Below are positions 8,026-16,017 of a DNA stretch of 64,000 nucleotides, piece by piece. A program made the position numbers and the translations under genes. The stretch comes from Peptostreptococcus anaerobius VPI 4330 = DSM 2949. GTDB lineage: Bacteria; Bacillota; Clostridia; Peptostreptococcales; Peptostreptococcaceae. Numbering within the stretch: the first letter of the stretch is position 1; each line of letters opens with the position of its first letter. Under the pieces are notes generated by a model that worked only from the letters and a program-made list of their open reading frames with translations, made no database searches and had not been told where the DNA came from. Where the stretch lies: NCBI RefSeq assembly GCF_000381525.1, contig NZ_KB906605.1, positions 104,348 to 168,347 of the forward strand, written 5' to 3'.

Positions 8026-8979
8026 TTGGAAAATTTTATATTTGCCCTAAACGCAACAATACCTGTTTTTATAGTTATAATATCAGGTAAATTATTTATA
8101 AAGTTGGGAATTATTGACGAGAAGTGGACGAGTGTTTCAGACAAGCTGGCCTTCTACGTATGTCTGCCGCTTGTACTTATGGTCGATATAGCTACTATAA
8201 AGGTCAAATTTGCAGACAATGTCAAATTTATAGTTTTTTGCTTTTTGGTAACTCTTGCAATGTTCTTTATAATGTGGATCTTGTCAGCTGCCTTTGTTAA
8301 AGACAAGACCATGGTAGGATCCTTTACGCAGGGTTCTGTCAGGGGTAGTGCTGCTATTTTGGGTATGCCCTTCGCCCTAAATATATACGGTAACTCTGGC
8401 ATGGTGCCTATGATGATACTCGCCTCTGTTCCTATATTCAATGCATTTTCAGTTGTTATACTGACTGTTTCTGCAAACAAGTACAATGGAGGTCAAAAAA
8501 AGGCTCTCAACCTAAAAACTATCTTAAAATCTATAATCAAAAATCCACTTATTATAGGTATAATGGTAGGATTTCTTGTATGTCTACTAAATATAGACCT
8601 ACCGCCAATAGTTCTTAAACCAGTCAAAACAATAGGGGCTGCAGGTGTTCCCCTAATGCTAATATCTCTAGGTGCCAATTTCAAGATGACTGATATAAAA
8701 TCCAGGCTCATACCAGCTGCTATGGCAAGCCTAATCAAGCTAGTCTTGTTGCCACTTGCCTTTATACCACTAGCAGTATACCTAGGTTTCAGGGGACCTA
8801 GCCTTATAGCAATCCTAATTATGCTAGGAGCACCATCAGCAATATCTGGATATGTAATGGCAAAGGAGATGGACAATGACCACATACTTATGTCCAATAT
8901 AGTTGTCTTGACTACCCTATTCTCATCAGTTACATTTACCCTATGGATATTCGCCCTAAAATCCCTAAACCTGCTTTAG
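8026..8979 (+). CDS. Auxin efflux carrier (AEC) family transporter
   Basis: The 317-residue protein has ten predicted membrane helices in two halves around a short polar loop, as in the bacterial AEC family. Visible family features are an N-terminal FVIIISGKLFIKLGIID stretch and a glycine-rich AILGMPFALNIYGNSG in the first half. In the second half are GVPLMLISLGANF and GAPSAISGYVMA. Bacterial relatives carry malate, malonate or other carboxylates. Start is TTG 8026 behind GAGGTGAT; no ATG fits better. It is transcribed away from the sulfur operon, toward the PH-domain pair. Substrate unknown. Confidence 0.85.
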   Translation: MENFIFALNATIPVFIVIISGKLFIKLGIIDEKWTSVSDKLAFYVCLPLVLMVDIATIKVKFADNVKFIVFCFLVTLAMFFIMWILSAAFVKDKTMVGSFTQGSVRGSAAILGMPFALNIYGNSGMVPMMILASVPIFNAFSVVILTVSANKYNGGQKKALNLKTILKSIIKNPLIIGIMVGFLVCLLNIDLPPIVLKPVKTIGAAGVPLMLISLGANFKMTDIKSRLIPAAMASLIKLVLLPLAFIPLAVYLGFRGPSLIAILIMLGAPSAISGYVMAKEMDNDHILMSNIVVLTTLFSSVTFTLWIFALKSLNLL

Positions 8980-9054
8980 TATATAGCAAGAATATCTACC
9001 TCAGTATATAGCTTATGAGTATATAGCTCAGTATAGAACTCAAAAGTATATAGC
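8978..9054. repeat. Four copies of AGTATATAGC
   Basis: AGTATATAGC occurs at 8978, 9003, 9018 and 9045, with a decayed copy (AGTATAGAAC) near 9028. They begin at the AEC stop codon and fill the gap before the ydbS-like gene. Spacing is irregular (25, 15 and 27 bp). They may be slippage products or operator half sites. Confidence 0.5.
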
Positions 9055-9092
9055 TCAAGTCAAATTCAAATAATAAAACTCAGGAGGACCAA

Positions 9093-9599
9093 ATGGAGCA
9101 AAGCTACAAAAAGTTAAACCCCAAGGCAAAAATAGCTATGGTATTGTCATCAATACAGATCAGCCTGATAGTTGCACTAATACTAATAGTCATAAGAACC
9201 ATAGTACATCTTTTTGAAATAACAAGGCCAATACATAGGTCTTTGGACCTAGTGTTTTTACTAATACTTGCCATACCAGTTCTTAAAATACTACTCTCTC
9301 CAACAATCGGCTACAAGAGACATGCCTATAGGATCAGTGACCTTAGCGTAGACAAGATAACTGGAATTATAAATATAGAGAGACAGGTAGTACCCATAAG
9401 GCGTATGCAGCAGATAAACATAGAATCTGATTGGATAAATAGGCTCTTTGGTCTAGCTGATATACATATAGTAACTGCTGGAGGAGATATGGTTCTTGAA
9501 TATATAGAGTTAGAAGAGGCCTTAGAAATAGCCGATAACTTAAAAAATATCATCCATGAAATAGCCCTTATCCAGGCACAAAACAAGGAGGATGAGTAA
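9093..9599 (+). CDS. YdbS-like membrane protein with PH (DUF304) domain
   Basis: The 168-residue protein has two membrane helices near the N-terminus (about 15-38 and 50-68). A bacterial PH domain follows (YRISDLSVDKITGIINIERQ, then VPIRRMQQINIESDWINRLF). This matches the smaller partner of the Bacillus YdbS/YdbT pair, which is reported to affect resistance to other strains' antimicrobial peptides. It starts behind CAGGAGG, and its stop is immediately followed by the ATG of the partner gene, so the two are surely co-translated. Molecular function is unknown. Confidence 0.8.
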   Translation: MEQSYKKLNPKAKIAMVLSSIQISLIVALILIVIRTIVHLFEITRPIHRSLDLVFLLILAIPVLKILLSPTIGYKRHAYRISDLSVDKITGIINIERQVVPIRRMQQINIESDWINRLFGLADIHIVTAGGDMVLEYIELEEALEIADNLKNIIHEIALIQAQNKEDE

Positions 9600-11162
9600 A
9601 TGGCAGATAAAAAAGTTTATCGTTACAGCCCCCTTTATATACCCATATCAATCCTAAGGGATGTAGGCGGTCTCTTATTTAGCTACCTCTTGATTCTGTA
9701 CTTTTCAAAAGACTGGACCATGTCTTTTATACACGAGACTCTAAGAGACTTTAAAAGCGGAGACTTCTCTACAAAGATTTCCATGATTATTATATTGATA
9801 GTAGCAGCACAACCCTTGATTGTAGCCATCCTACTAACCTACAAGACCCTAAAATGGAAAAATACTAGGCTAATACTTGAAAAAACTAGTATCAAGTCTG
9901 AGTACAAGGGACTCTTAAAAAAGGAATCCAAGGAAGTACCCCTATCTCATATATCCAACGTCAACCTAAACTCTGGCATACTATATATGATCTGTGGCCT
10001 AAAGGACGTAAAAATAGACATCAATTCATCTGAAACAGCCATGACAGAAGATTATTCTATAACGATGAAAAAATCTGATGCCATGGACTTAAAGAACAGA
10101 ATCAAAAACTACAACCTTGGACTTGTAAATTCTCCGCTAGAAAATATTGAAACTGATAAAATAGAATCGGCATCCAAGACTTGCATAAGCTCCGAAAATA
10201 CAAGCTTTGACTACAAGTTCAGTATCAACCAGGTGATTAGACACGTCTTACTTTCAGCCGGACCATTTACAATCATCATGTTTTGCTCCGGTATTGTATC
10301 TAGTCTAAATAACAAGGATGGACTACTATTTATATCCATATTGATTATTATAAAGGACTTTATAACAGGTCTAAATGATTTTTATGGCCTGAGGGTAGTA
10401 GCTGACTCTGAAAATATCCATATATCCCATGGTCTTACAGAGGTCAAGTCCTTTGATATAGCTAGAAAAAACATAATATCTGTATCCACAAGGCAAGACC
10501 TTGTCGCTAGGTTACTTGGATTTAAGTGCATCAGCATCGATGTAATAGGTATGGGCAATATGTCAGGAGAGGGAAACCTAGTCAGCCTCTATATGAAAAA
10601 TAACCAGCTAGAAAAATTTGCTAGTGATGCTGGCCTAGTGATAGACTACATAGACACGGAAAAAAGCAACTCTAAAGAGACCACAAAAACTAAAGATACA
10701 ACAATCTTTAAGGACAAGCCAAGGGAAGCCTATATAGAAAAGCCGCTTGATATAATCTACAGATACAAACTTACGAGAAATATCTTGTTGCTACCCTTGG
10801 TTTTAGCGATTGTATACCTTATAAACCCAAACCCTATAGTCCTATTCTTATCTGTAATAGGAGCCTTTATCCTAGTAGCTGTGGAGGCAATAGTATCTAC
10901 CAACATGACCAATGTATATATGTCACCAAAAAAATTGGTCATAATCAGGGGCATAATGTCAAAATCTACAGAGATAATCCCCTATACGAGGATAGATATG
11001 GTGGAAAAGAAACAAAATATCTTCCAGAAACGTCTAAAACTAGCGTCCCTAAATGTATATATGAGGGACCACAAGACGGGAAAAACAGTAGAATCAACCG
11101 GACTATACAGGGAAGATACCTTTGATAGTCTAATAGACTACTATGTGAACGGAGAAAAATAA
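9600..11162 (+). CDS. YdbT-like membrane protein with repeated PH (DUF304) domains
   Basis: The 520-residue protein has three hydrophobic hairpins (about 10-35 with 58-80, 205-245, 390-435). After each comes a DUF304/PH-type beta segment: PLSHISNVNLNSGILYMICG, then IARKNIISVSTRQDLVARLL, then IPYTRIDMVEKKQNIFQKRL. Three tandem membrane-PH units fit YdbT. The gene starts directly after the ydbS-like stop (TAA-ATG), with GGAGG in the end of the upstream gene. A hairpin terminator closes the unit. The function is probably at the membrane or envelope; no enzymatic motif is seen. Confidence 0.78.
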   Translation: MADKKVYRYSPLYIPISILRDVGGLLFSYLLILYFSKDWTMSFIHETLRDFKSGDFSTKISMIIILIVAAQPLIVAILLTYKTLKWKNTRLILEKTSIKSEYKGLLKKESKEVPLSHISNVNLNSGILYMICGLKDVKIDINSSETAMTEDYSITMKKSDAMDLKNRIKNYNLGLVNSPLENIETDKIESASKTCISSENTSFDYKFSINQVIRHVLLSAGPFTIIMFCSGIVSSLNNKDGLLFISILIIIKDFITGLNDFYGLRVVADSENIHISHGLTEVKSFDIARKNIISVSTRQDLVARLLGFKCISIDVIGMGNMSGEGNLVSLYMKNNQLEKFASDAGLVIDYIDTEKSNSKETTKTKDTTIFKDKPREAYIEKPLDIIYRYKLTRNILLLPLVLAIVYLINPNPIVLFLSVIGAFILVAVEAIVSTNMTNVYMSPKKLVIIRGIMSKSTEIIPYTRIDMVEKKQNIFQKRLKLASLNVYMRDHKTGKTVESTGLYREDTFDSLIDYYVNGEK

Positions 11163-11170
11163 AAATATAC

Positions 11171-11209
11171 AAATGACCATCCTTTCAGATTATGATAGGA
11201 TGGTCATTT
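11171..11209 (+). terminator. Terminator of the ydbS-ydbT pair
   Basis: AAATGACCATCCT (11171-11183) and AGGATGGTCATTT (11197-11209) form a perfect 13-bp stem with a 13-base loop, ending in T-rich sequence. Confidence 0.85.
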
Positions 11210-11247
11210 TAGCTTTATATAAATATCATCAAATAAATGGCATCTAA

Positions 11248-11288
11248 AAGACCATTAACATAACTAAAATAGTAACATTAATGGTCTT
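11248..11288 (-). terminator. Hairpin downstream of the amino-acid ABC operon
   Basis: AAGACCATTAA (11248-11258) is perfectly opposed by TTAATGGTCTT (11278-11288). It lies about 50 bp beyond the ATPase stop on the minus strand. The following T-run is weak. Confidence 0.6.
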
Positions 11289-11338
11289 CTAGGATTATAA
11301 GGATTTTATATTTTAGTGATGGAAAACCACTCTAGCTG

Positions 11339-12079
11339 CTATATCAATACCTTGGCAAAGAATTCTTTTGTCCTGTCTGTCTTAGGAGATTCAAATACCT
11401 CTGCTGGTGTACCATCCTCAACAATTACACCGCCATCTACAAATATTACCCTGTCTGCTACTTCCTTGGCAAAGCCCATCTCATGGGTAACTATGGCCAT
11501 TGTCATACCTTCTTGGGCAAGCTCCTTGATTACATCAAGAACTTCCTTTACCATCTCTGGGTCTAGGGCTGATGTGGGCTCGTCAAACAGCATCATATCC
11601 GGCTCCATAGCAAGGGCCCTAGCTATTGCTATACGCTGCTGCTGGCCACCTGATAACTGGGCTGGATAGGCATCCTTCTTGTCTATCAGGCCTACCCTCT
11701 TTAGTAGCTCTACTGCCTTTTTCTCCGCCTCTTCCTTGGATTTGCCCTTGACCTTCATAGGCGCTAGGGTGATATTGTCCATTATAGTCTTGTTTGGGAA
11801 TAGGTTGAAGTTCTGGAATACCATACCTATTTTTTCCCTAGTCTTGTCTATACCCTTGCCTGATGTTATAGGCTGGCCTTCAAATATTATCTGACCACCT
11901 GTAGGCTCTTCAAGTAGGTTCATACACCTTAGTACAGTAGACTTACCAGAACCTGATGGTCCAACTATTACCAGGATGTCTCCCTTATCTATTTCTAGGT
12001 CAATCCCCTTGATAACATCTAGGTTACCAAATGATTTTTTAAGATTTTTTAATTCCAATAGTACTTCTTTTTCATTCAT
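11339..12079 (-). CDS. Polar amino-acid ABC transporter, ATP-binding protein
   Basis: The 246-residue ATPase carries Walker [11 protein letters not shown]-loop [12 protein letters not shown], signature LSGGQQQR, Walker [13 protein letters not shown] and switch [15 protein letters not shown] followed by the EPTGG/EGQ pattern places it with GlnQ/ArtP-type ATPases of the PAAT family. It energises import through the permease encoded 8 bp upstream. Start ATG 12077-12079 follows GTAGGAAG. The T-box before the operon suggests that the amino acid carried is arginine. Confidence 0.92.
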   Translation of the reverse strand: MNEKEVLLELKNLKKSFGNLDVIKGIDLEIDKGDILVIVGPSGSGKSTVLRCMNLLEEPTGGQIIFEGQPITSGKGIDKTREKIGMVFQNFNLFPNKTIMDNITLAPMKVKGKSKEEAEKKAVELLKRVGLIDKKDAYPAQLSGGQQQRIAIARALAMEPDMMLFDEPTSALDPEMVKEVLDVIKELAQEGMTMAIVTHEMGFAKEVADRVIFVDGGVIVEDGTPAEVFESPKTDRTKEFFAKVLI

Positions 12080-12087
12080 AGCTCTTC

Positions 12088-12753
12088 CTACCTTTCTGTT
12101 GACATCTTCTTTTCTAGTAGACCTACTAGCTTTGATAGCGTAAATGTAATTACAAAATATACCACCGCAGCAAATATATATGGTCCAAAGAAGTCACCAG
12201 TTGAATTCTTCACTGATGATGCAAAGAAAGTAAGGTCTGTAATACCAACTACAGACACTATAGCTGACTCCTTGATTAGTGATATAAACTCATTTGCTAG
12301 GGCTGGCAGTATGTTTTTCACTGCCTGAGGTACTATTACATACCTCATTGCCTGCCAGTAATTAAGTCCTAGAGATCGGCTGGCTTCCATCTGTCCCTTA
12401 TTGACAGCCTGGATACCAGAACGCATAATCTCTGCTACATAGGCACCTGAGTTTAGGGTAAGGGCAAATACACCCGCTGTAAACTCTTCTGGTAGACCAA
12501 ACAAGCTTGGGAAATTAACCCCTAGTGATGGTAGTCCAAAATATATTATAGCTAGCTGAATCATAAGTGGCGTATCCCTTATGACTTCAATATATATACT
12601 AGCTATAATGCTAGCTACTTTTGAATTAGATATCTTTCCTATACATGCTATCAATCCTACAAAGAAACCCAAGAACAGGGCCAAGAATGACAGTCCTATT
12701 GTTATGCCAGTCCCTGATAGGAAGGAACTGTAGTAATTAACTAAAAAATCCAT
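12088..12753 (-). CDS. Polar amino-acid ABC transporter, permease
   Basis: The 221-residue protein has five hydrophobic helices and the EAA motif ([20 protein letters not shown]) of HisM/GlnP-type permeases. Other family marks are [13 protein letters not shown] and the final [17 protein letters not shown]. It forms the membrane channel, probably as a homodimer because only one permease is encoded. It lies between the binding-protein and ATPase genes, with an AGGAG start site. Confidence 0.92.
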   Translation of the reverse strand: MDFLVNYYSSFLSGTGITIGLSFLALFLGFFVGLIACIGKISNSKVASIIASIYIEVIRDTPLMIQLAIIYFGLPSLGVNFPSLFGLPEEFTAGVFALTLNSGAYVAEIMRSGIQAVNKGQMEASRSLGLNYWQAMRYVIVPQAVKNILPALANEFISLIKESAIVSVVGITDLTFFASSVKNSTGDFFGPYIFAAVVYFVITFTLSKLVGLLEKKMSTER

Positions 12754-12794
12754 TATAATCTCCTAACTTATACTTTAAATCAATTTTATATTTC

Positions 12795-13640
12795 TTATTT
12801 CTTATCCTGCTTACCAACTAATTCAACTGCATCTGCAAGAATCTTGTCGTATTCACCTGAAGCATTAAGGTCCTTGATTACCTTGTTCATCAACTCTATT
12901 AGGTCCTTGTTGTCTCCCTTTTTAACTGCTATAGCCATGGCTTCTTCTTCACCAGCGCTTGTCATCTTTATGTCTTTTACTATCTCAACACCATCGTACT
13001 TAGTGGCGTTGATGCCTGCTACCTTGTCATTTAGAACTATAGCATCTACATTACCATTCTTTAAGTCCATAACTAGGTCTGGTACTGCTGTTAGGCCCTT
13101 ATAACCTGTAACCTTCAATGTATCCTTTATATATGTTTCCTGAGTAGACCCTTTCTGAACACCAAGCTTTGCCTTCTTTAGGTCATCTTCTGTCTTGTAC
13201 TTGCCAGCGTCTCCCTTTTTAACTATCACACCATTTTTACCCTGGAAGTATATATCTGAGAAGTCTATGTTTTTCTTACGTTCTTCTGTTGGTGACATAC
13301 CTGTTATAACCACATCTACCTTGCCTGACTGAAGGGCTGGTATTAAGGCATCAAAGTCTATTGTCTTTATCTCAAGCTCTACGCCCATTTTTTCTGCCAA
13401 CTTCTTAGCAAGTTCTATATCTGCTCCTACTACATTTCCCTTACCACCTTCTGACACCAAAAATTCAAATGGTGGGTAGTCTGGTGATGTACCAAGTACT
13501 AATTTCTTATTTGCCTGTATCTTGGCAAGGGCTGTCTGTGATGAGTTTGCTCCTGCATCCTTCTTACCACATGCTACCATTCCTAATGCCATTACTGCTA
13601 CTAATCCTAATGCTGCTAATTTCTTTAATCCCTTTTTCAT
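12795..13640 (-). CDS. Amino-acid-binding lipoprotein of the ABC transporter
   Basis: The 281-residue protein starts with a lipoprotein signal (MKKGLKKLAALGLVAVMALG) and a lipobox that places the lipidated cysteine at residue 24. The mature part is a type II periplasmic-binding fold of family 3. It shows LVLGTSPDYPPFEF, GADIELAKKLAEKMG, DALIPALQSGKVDVVITGMS and the DLKNGNVDAIV hinge region. It captures substrate outside the membrane and delivers it to the permease. Residues do not settle the ligand; the T-box specifier points to arginine. It is the first gene of the operon, behind AAGGAGAT. Confidence 0.92.
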   Translation of the reverse strand: MKKGLKKLAALGLVAVMALGMVACGKKDAGANSSQTALAKIQANKKLVLGTSPDYPPFEFLVSEGGKGNVVGADIELAKKLAEKMGVELEIKTIDFDALIPALQSGKVDVVITGMSPTEERKKNIDFSDIYFQGKNGVIVKKGDAGKYKTEDDLKKAKLGVQKGSTQETYIKDTLKVTGYKGLTAVPDLVMDLKNGNVDAIVLNDKVAGINATKYDGVEIVKDIKMTSAGEEEAMAIAVKKGDNKDLIELMNKVIKDLNASGEYDKILADAVELVGKQDKK

Positions 13641-13667
13641 AATCCTTATCTCCTTATAATATAAAAT

Positions 13668-13702
13668 AAAAAAAGCCCCTTGGTCACTATGACCAAGAGA
13701 CG
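13668..13702 (-). terminator. T-box terminator 2 (gene-proximal)
   Basis: CTTGGTCA-tag-TGACCAAG followed by GGGCTTTTTTT on the minus strand. It is exclusive with the second T-box antiterminator and ends about 30 bp before the binding-protein start. Confidence 0.8.
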
Positions 13703-13771
13703 AATATACCGCGTTACCACTCTTGTTGACAGTAAATGAAATAACACGTCTAGTAAATTCCGGACTATACT

Positions 13772-13808
13772 AAAAAAGTCCCTTAATCCCCTGGGGGATT
13801 AAGAGACG
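13772..13808 (-). terminator. T-box terminator 1 (Stem I-proximal)
   Basis: CTTAATCCCC-ca-GGGGATTAAG, then GGACTTTTTT, on the minus strand. It is exclusive with the first T-box antiterminator. It differs in stem sequence from terminator 2, while both T-box cores are identical. Confidence 0.8.
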
Positions 13809-14017
13809 AATACACCGCGTTACCACTCTAATTGACATTTGACTGTCCACTCAAACCCTTAAGGCGGGAAACCTATTGGAATACTAAATTCCTCCAATAA
13901 CCTCAGAAGCTCTCTTCACTCAAAATCCAATATCGGGCTCACACCAAAACCCCAACTCGCTGTAAATTCATCTAAACTACTCTCTCCGTCATCGGCTGTA
14001 TTTATTTGATGTTTTAA

Positions 14018-14046
14018 ATTATAGTACTTAAGTTAGATAATGTCAA
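14018..14046 (-). promoter_or_regulatory. Consensus sigma-70 promoter of the T-box operon
   Basis: TTGACA (14041-14046), 17 bases, TATAAT (14018-14023) on the minus strand. This is a perfect consensus promoter, and its start near 14011 begins the T-box leader. A strong constitutive promoter upstream of tRNA-sensed attenuation is the usual arrangement. Confidence 0.85.
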
Positions 14047-14101
14047 TAGCTTTTTTATATTTTTTTATTTTTTATTATCGACATATTTTACAATATCAAA
14101 C

Positions 14102-15979
14102 TTACATTATCTCATCCATAAAGAGTGATTTACCTATCCTCTTTCCAAATCTCTTGGCTGGACTGGATATGACAAGAGAGTCCTTGGCCCTAGTAATAGC
14201 AACATATAGGAGCCTTCTTTCTTCCTCTAAGTGGTCCTCATCTATATCTTCATCTGATGACCTCACATACGGAACCAAGCCCTCATTCAAGCCCGCTATA
14301 TAGACATTTGGAAACTCTAAGCCCTTACTGCTATGCATAGTCGTTAGTACGACACCCTTGGTCTCAAAGTCACTAAGGCTTGCCGGATTTTTAGATTTAT
14401 TGGTCCTCTTTCTGACCTCTTCTTTAACCTCATCTATATGCTTAAAAAAGTCAAAACTCGTCTTAAAGGCCTTAGATGAAGTCTCCAGTTCGTCCAAAAT
14501 CTCTACAATGGCCTTAGACTTAACCCTTCTCTCGTGGCAGTATTCTAGGACATACCTGTCATAATCAAGGGTGGACCTGATATATGATATAGCATACTCT
14601 GGCCTCAGACCTCTTACATAGTTGAGATCTTCAAATAGGTCTTCCAAGTCCCTCTTTTGGAATGACTTTAAATCGTCATCCTTGAGTAGGCTGTCAAAGA
14701 AGTCATCTGACTTACTAGCCCTACTTACACTGGCCTTGGATATATACCTAAAGGGCTTGTTTATTATCCTGACCCAGTCATCATTAGTCCCTATATTCAT
14801 GGCTATCCTAAGGTAGGCTAGTATATCCAGGCTGACCCAGTGCTCATATATTGTCTTTGCAGAGTCCTTCAATACAAAGGGTATCCTCTGGTCCATAAAG
14901 GCATCTACAAATGGCCTTGCCTGCCTATTGGTCCTATATATAACAGAAAAGTCTTCATACTGGTAGTCAGAACTTTTTTTCTCGACCATAGACTTTATTT
15001 GATTGGCTATTTGGATAGCCTCATCATCACTGTCTTTAGGCTCTATAAACCTCAACTTGACCTCTTCATTCCTAGATGCAACTATCTCTTTTTCATAACG
15101 GTTCTTGTTGTTTTTGATCAACTTGGATGACATATCTACTATGGTCCTTTTGGACCTGTAATTGTTCTTCAAAACCAACTTTTTGGCACCCTCAAAGTAC
15201 CTATCAAAGTCCAACATAAAATCAGGCCTAGCTCCCCTAAAACCATATATTGACTGGTCCTCGTCACCTACTACAAATATATTATTTTGAGGACTGGCTA
15301 TCAACCTGATCACTTCAAATTGAACCTTGTTTATATCCTGAAACTCGTCAATTAATATATACCTAAATACCTGCCTCACAATAGACAAGACTTGGGCATT
15401 TTCCTTCAAGAGGTCAAATGCCTTGATCAACATATCATCAAAATCTATCTTATTGTATTTCTTTTTTTCTCTCTCATATAATTCAAATATCTTTTGAAAA
15501 ACCTCTGACTCAAAGGTGCTAGACTCGTAGTCCCTATAGTCTATCAAGTCATTTTTGACATAGGATATCTCACCTAGGACATCTAGCACGTCATCATCAC
15601 TAAAGTCCTTGACCTTCAAAAATTTTAGTATGCTCTTGGCAAGTTTGAACCTATCTACCTCTGATAGGAGGTCCTCAAGACTGACCCCATCATACCTTCT
15701 CAAGATCCTAAAAAATGCTGAGTGGAAGGTTGCAAAATTGACCTTTTTCAACCTATCATCCTGCCCCATATCAAGGGTTCTAGACTTCATCTCAAGGGAT
15801 GATGCCTTGGTAAATGATATAGCTAGGATCCTAGTAGGTGGGATTGAGTGGTTCTTTACCATGTTGATTATCCTATGGGCTATGACCCTGGTCTTACCTG
15901 ATCCAGGACCTGCTATCACCATACAAGGTCCATCTATATGGCCAACTGCCAATTTTTGTTCATTATTTAGTTCGGCCAT
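14102..15979 (-). CDS. UvrD/Rep-family DNA helicase
   Basis: The 625-residue superfamily 1A helicase has motif I (GPGSGKT at ~24-30) and motif II LIDEFQDINKVQ. Motif III is VVGDEDQSIYGFRGA, motif IV follows, motif V is TMHSSKGLEFPNVY and motif VI is RLLYVAITRAK. It unwinds DNA 3' to 5' in repair or recombination. It is clearly shorter than PcrA (about 720-740 residues) and lacks the C-terminal extension that contacts RNA polymerase, so I do not name it pcrA. It is probably the last gene of the fchA-folD-clcA transcript; start behind AGGAGG. Confidence 0.9.
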   Translation of the reverse strand: MAELNNEQKLAVGHIDGPCMVIAGPGSGKTRVIAHRIINMVKNHSIPPTRILAISFTKASSLEMKSRTLDMGQDDRLKKVNFATFHSAFFRILRRYDGVSLEDLLSEVDRFKLAKSILKFLKVKDFSDDDVLDVLGEISYVKNDLIDYRDYESSTFESEVFQKIFELYEREKKKYNKIDFDDMLIKAFDLLKENAQVLSIVRQVFRYILIDEFQDINKVQFEVIRLIASPQNNIFVVGDEDQSIYGFRGARPDFMLDFDRYFEGAKKLVLKNNYRSKRTIVDMSSKLIKNNKNRYEKEIVASRNEEVKLRFIEPKDSDDEAIQIANQIKSMVEKKSSDYQYEDFSVIYRTNRQARPFVDAFMDQRIPFVLKDSAKTIYEHWVSLDILAYLRIAMNIGTNDDWVRIINKPFRYISKASVSRASKSDDFFDSLLKDDDLKSFQKRDLEDLFEDLNYVRGLRPEYAISYIRSTLDYDRYVLEYCHERRVKSKAIVEILDELETSSKAFKTSFDFFKHIDEVKEEVRKRTNKSKNPASLSDFETKGVVLTTMHSSKGLEFPNVYIAGLNEGLVPYVRSSDEDIDEDHLEEERRLLYVAITRAKDSLVISSPAKRFGKRIGKSLFMDEIM

Positions 15980-16017
15980 ATCAAACCTCCTTATATGTGA
16001 TTAGTTTACGCCTAAAA

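Larger units (their letters stand above)
13665..14011 (-). promoter_or_regulatory. T-box riboswitch with one Stem I and two antiterminator/terminator modules
   Basis: The leader has a Stem I of standard form (GATGACGGAGAG, then AGCGAGTTGGGG and GGTGTGAGCCC), followed by the specifier region and CTTCTGAGG. In other T-boxes the specifier is followed by six bases and GAG; here that gives AGA (13911-13913), arginine. The T-box sequence AGAGTGGTAACGCGG occurs twice, at 13815-13829 and 13709-13723. Each copy is followed by its own terminator. UGGU would pair with an ACCA tRNA end. No second Stem I fits in the ~70 bases between modules. The target is the binding-protein operon at 13640 leftward. Confidence 0.88.
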
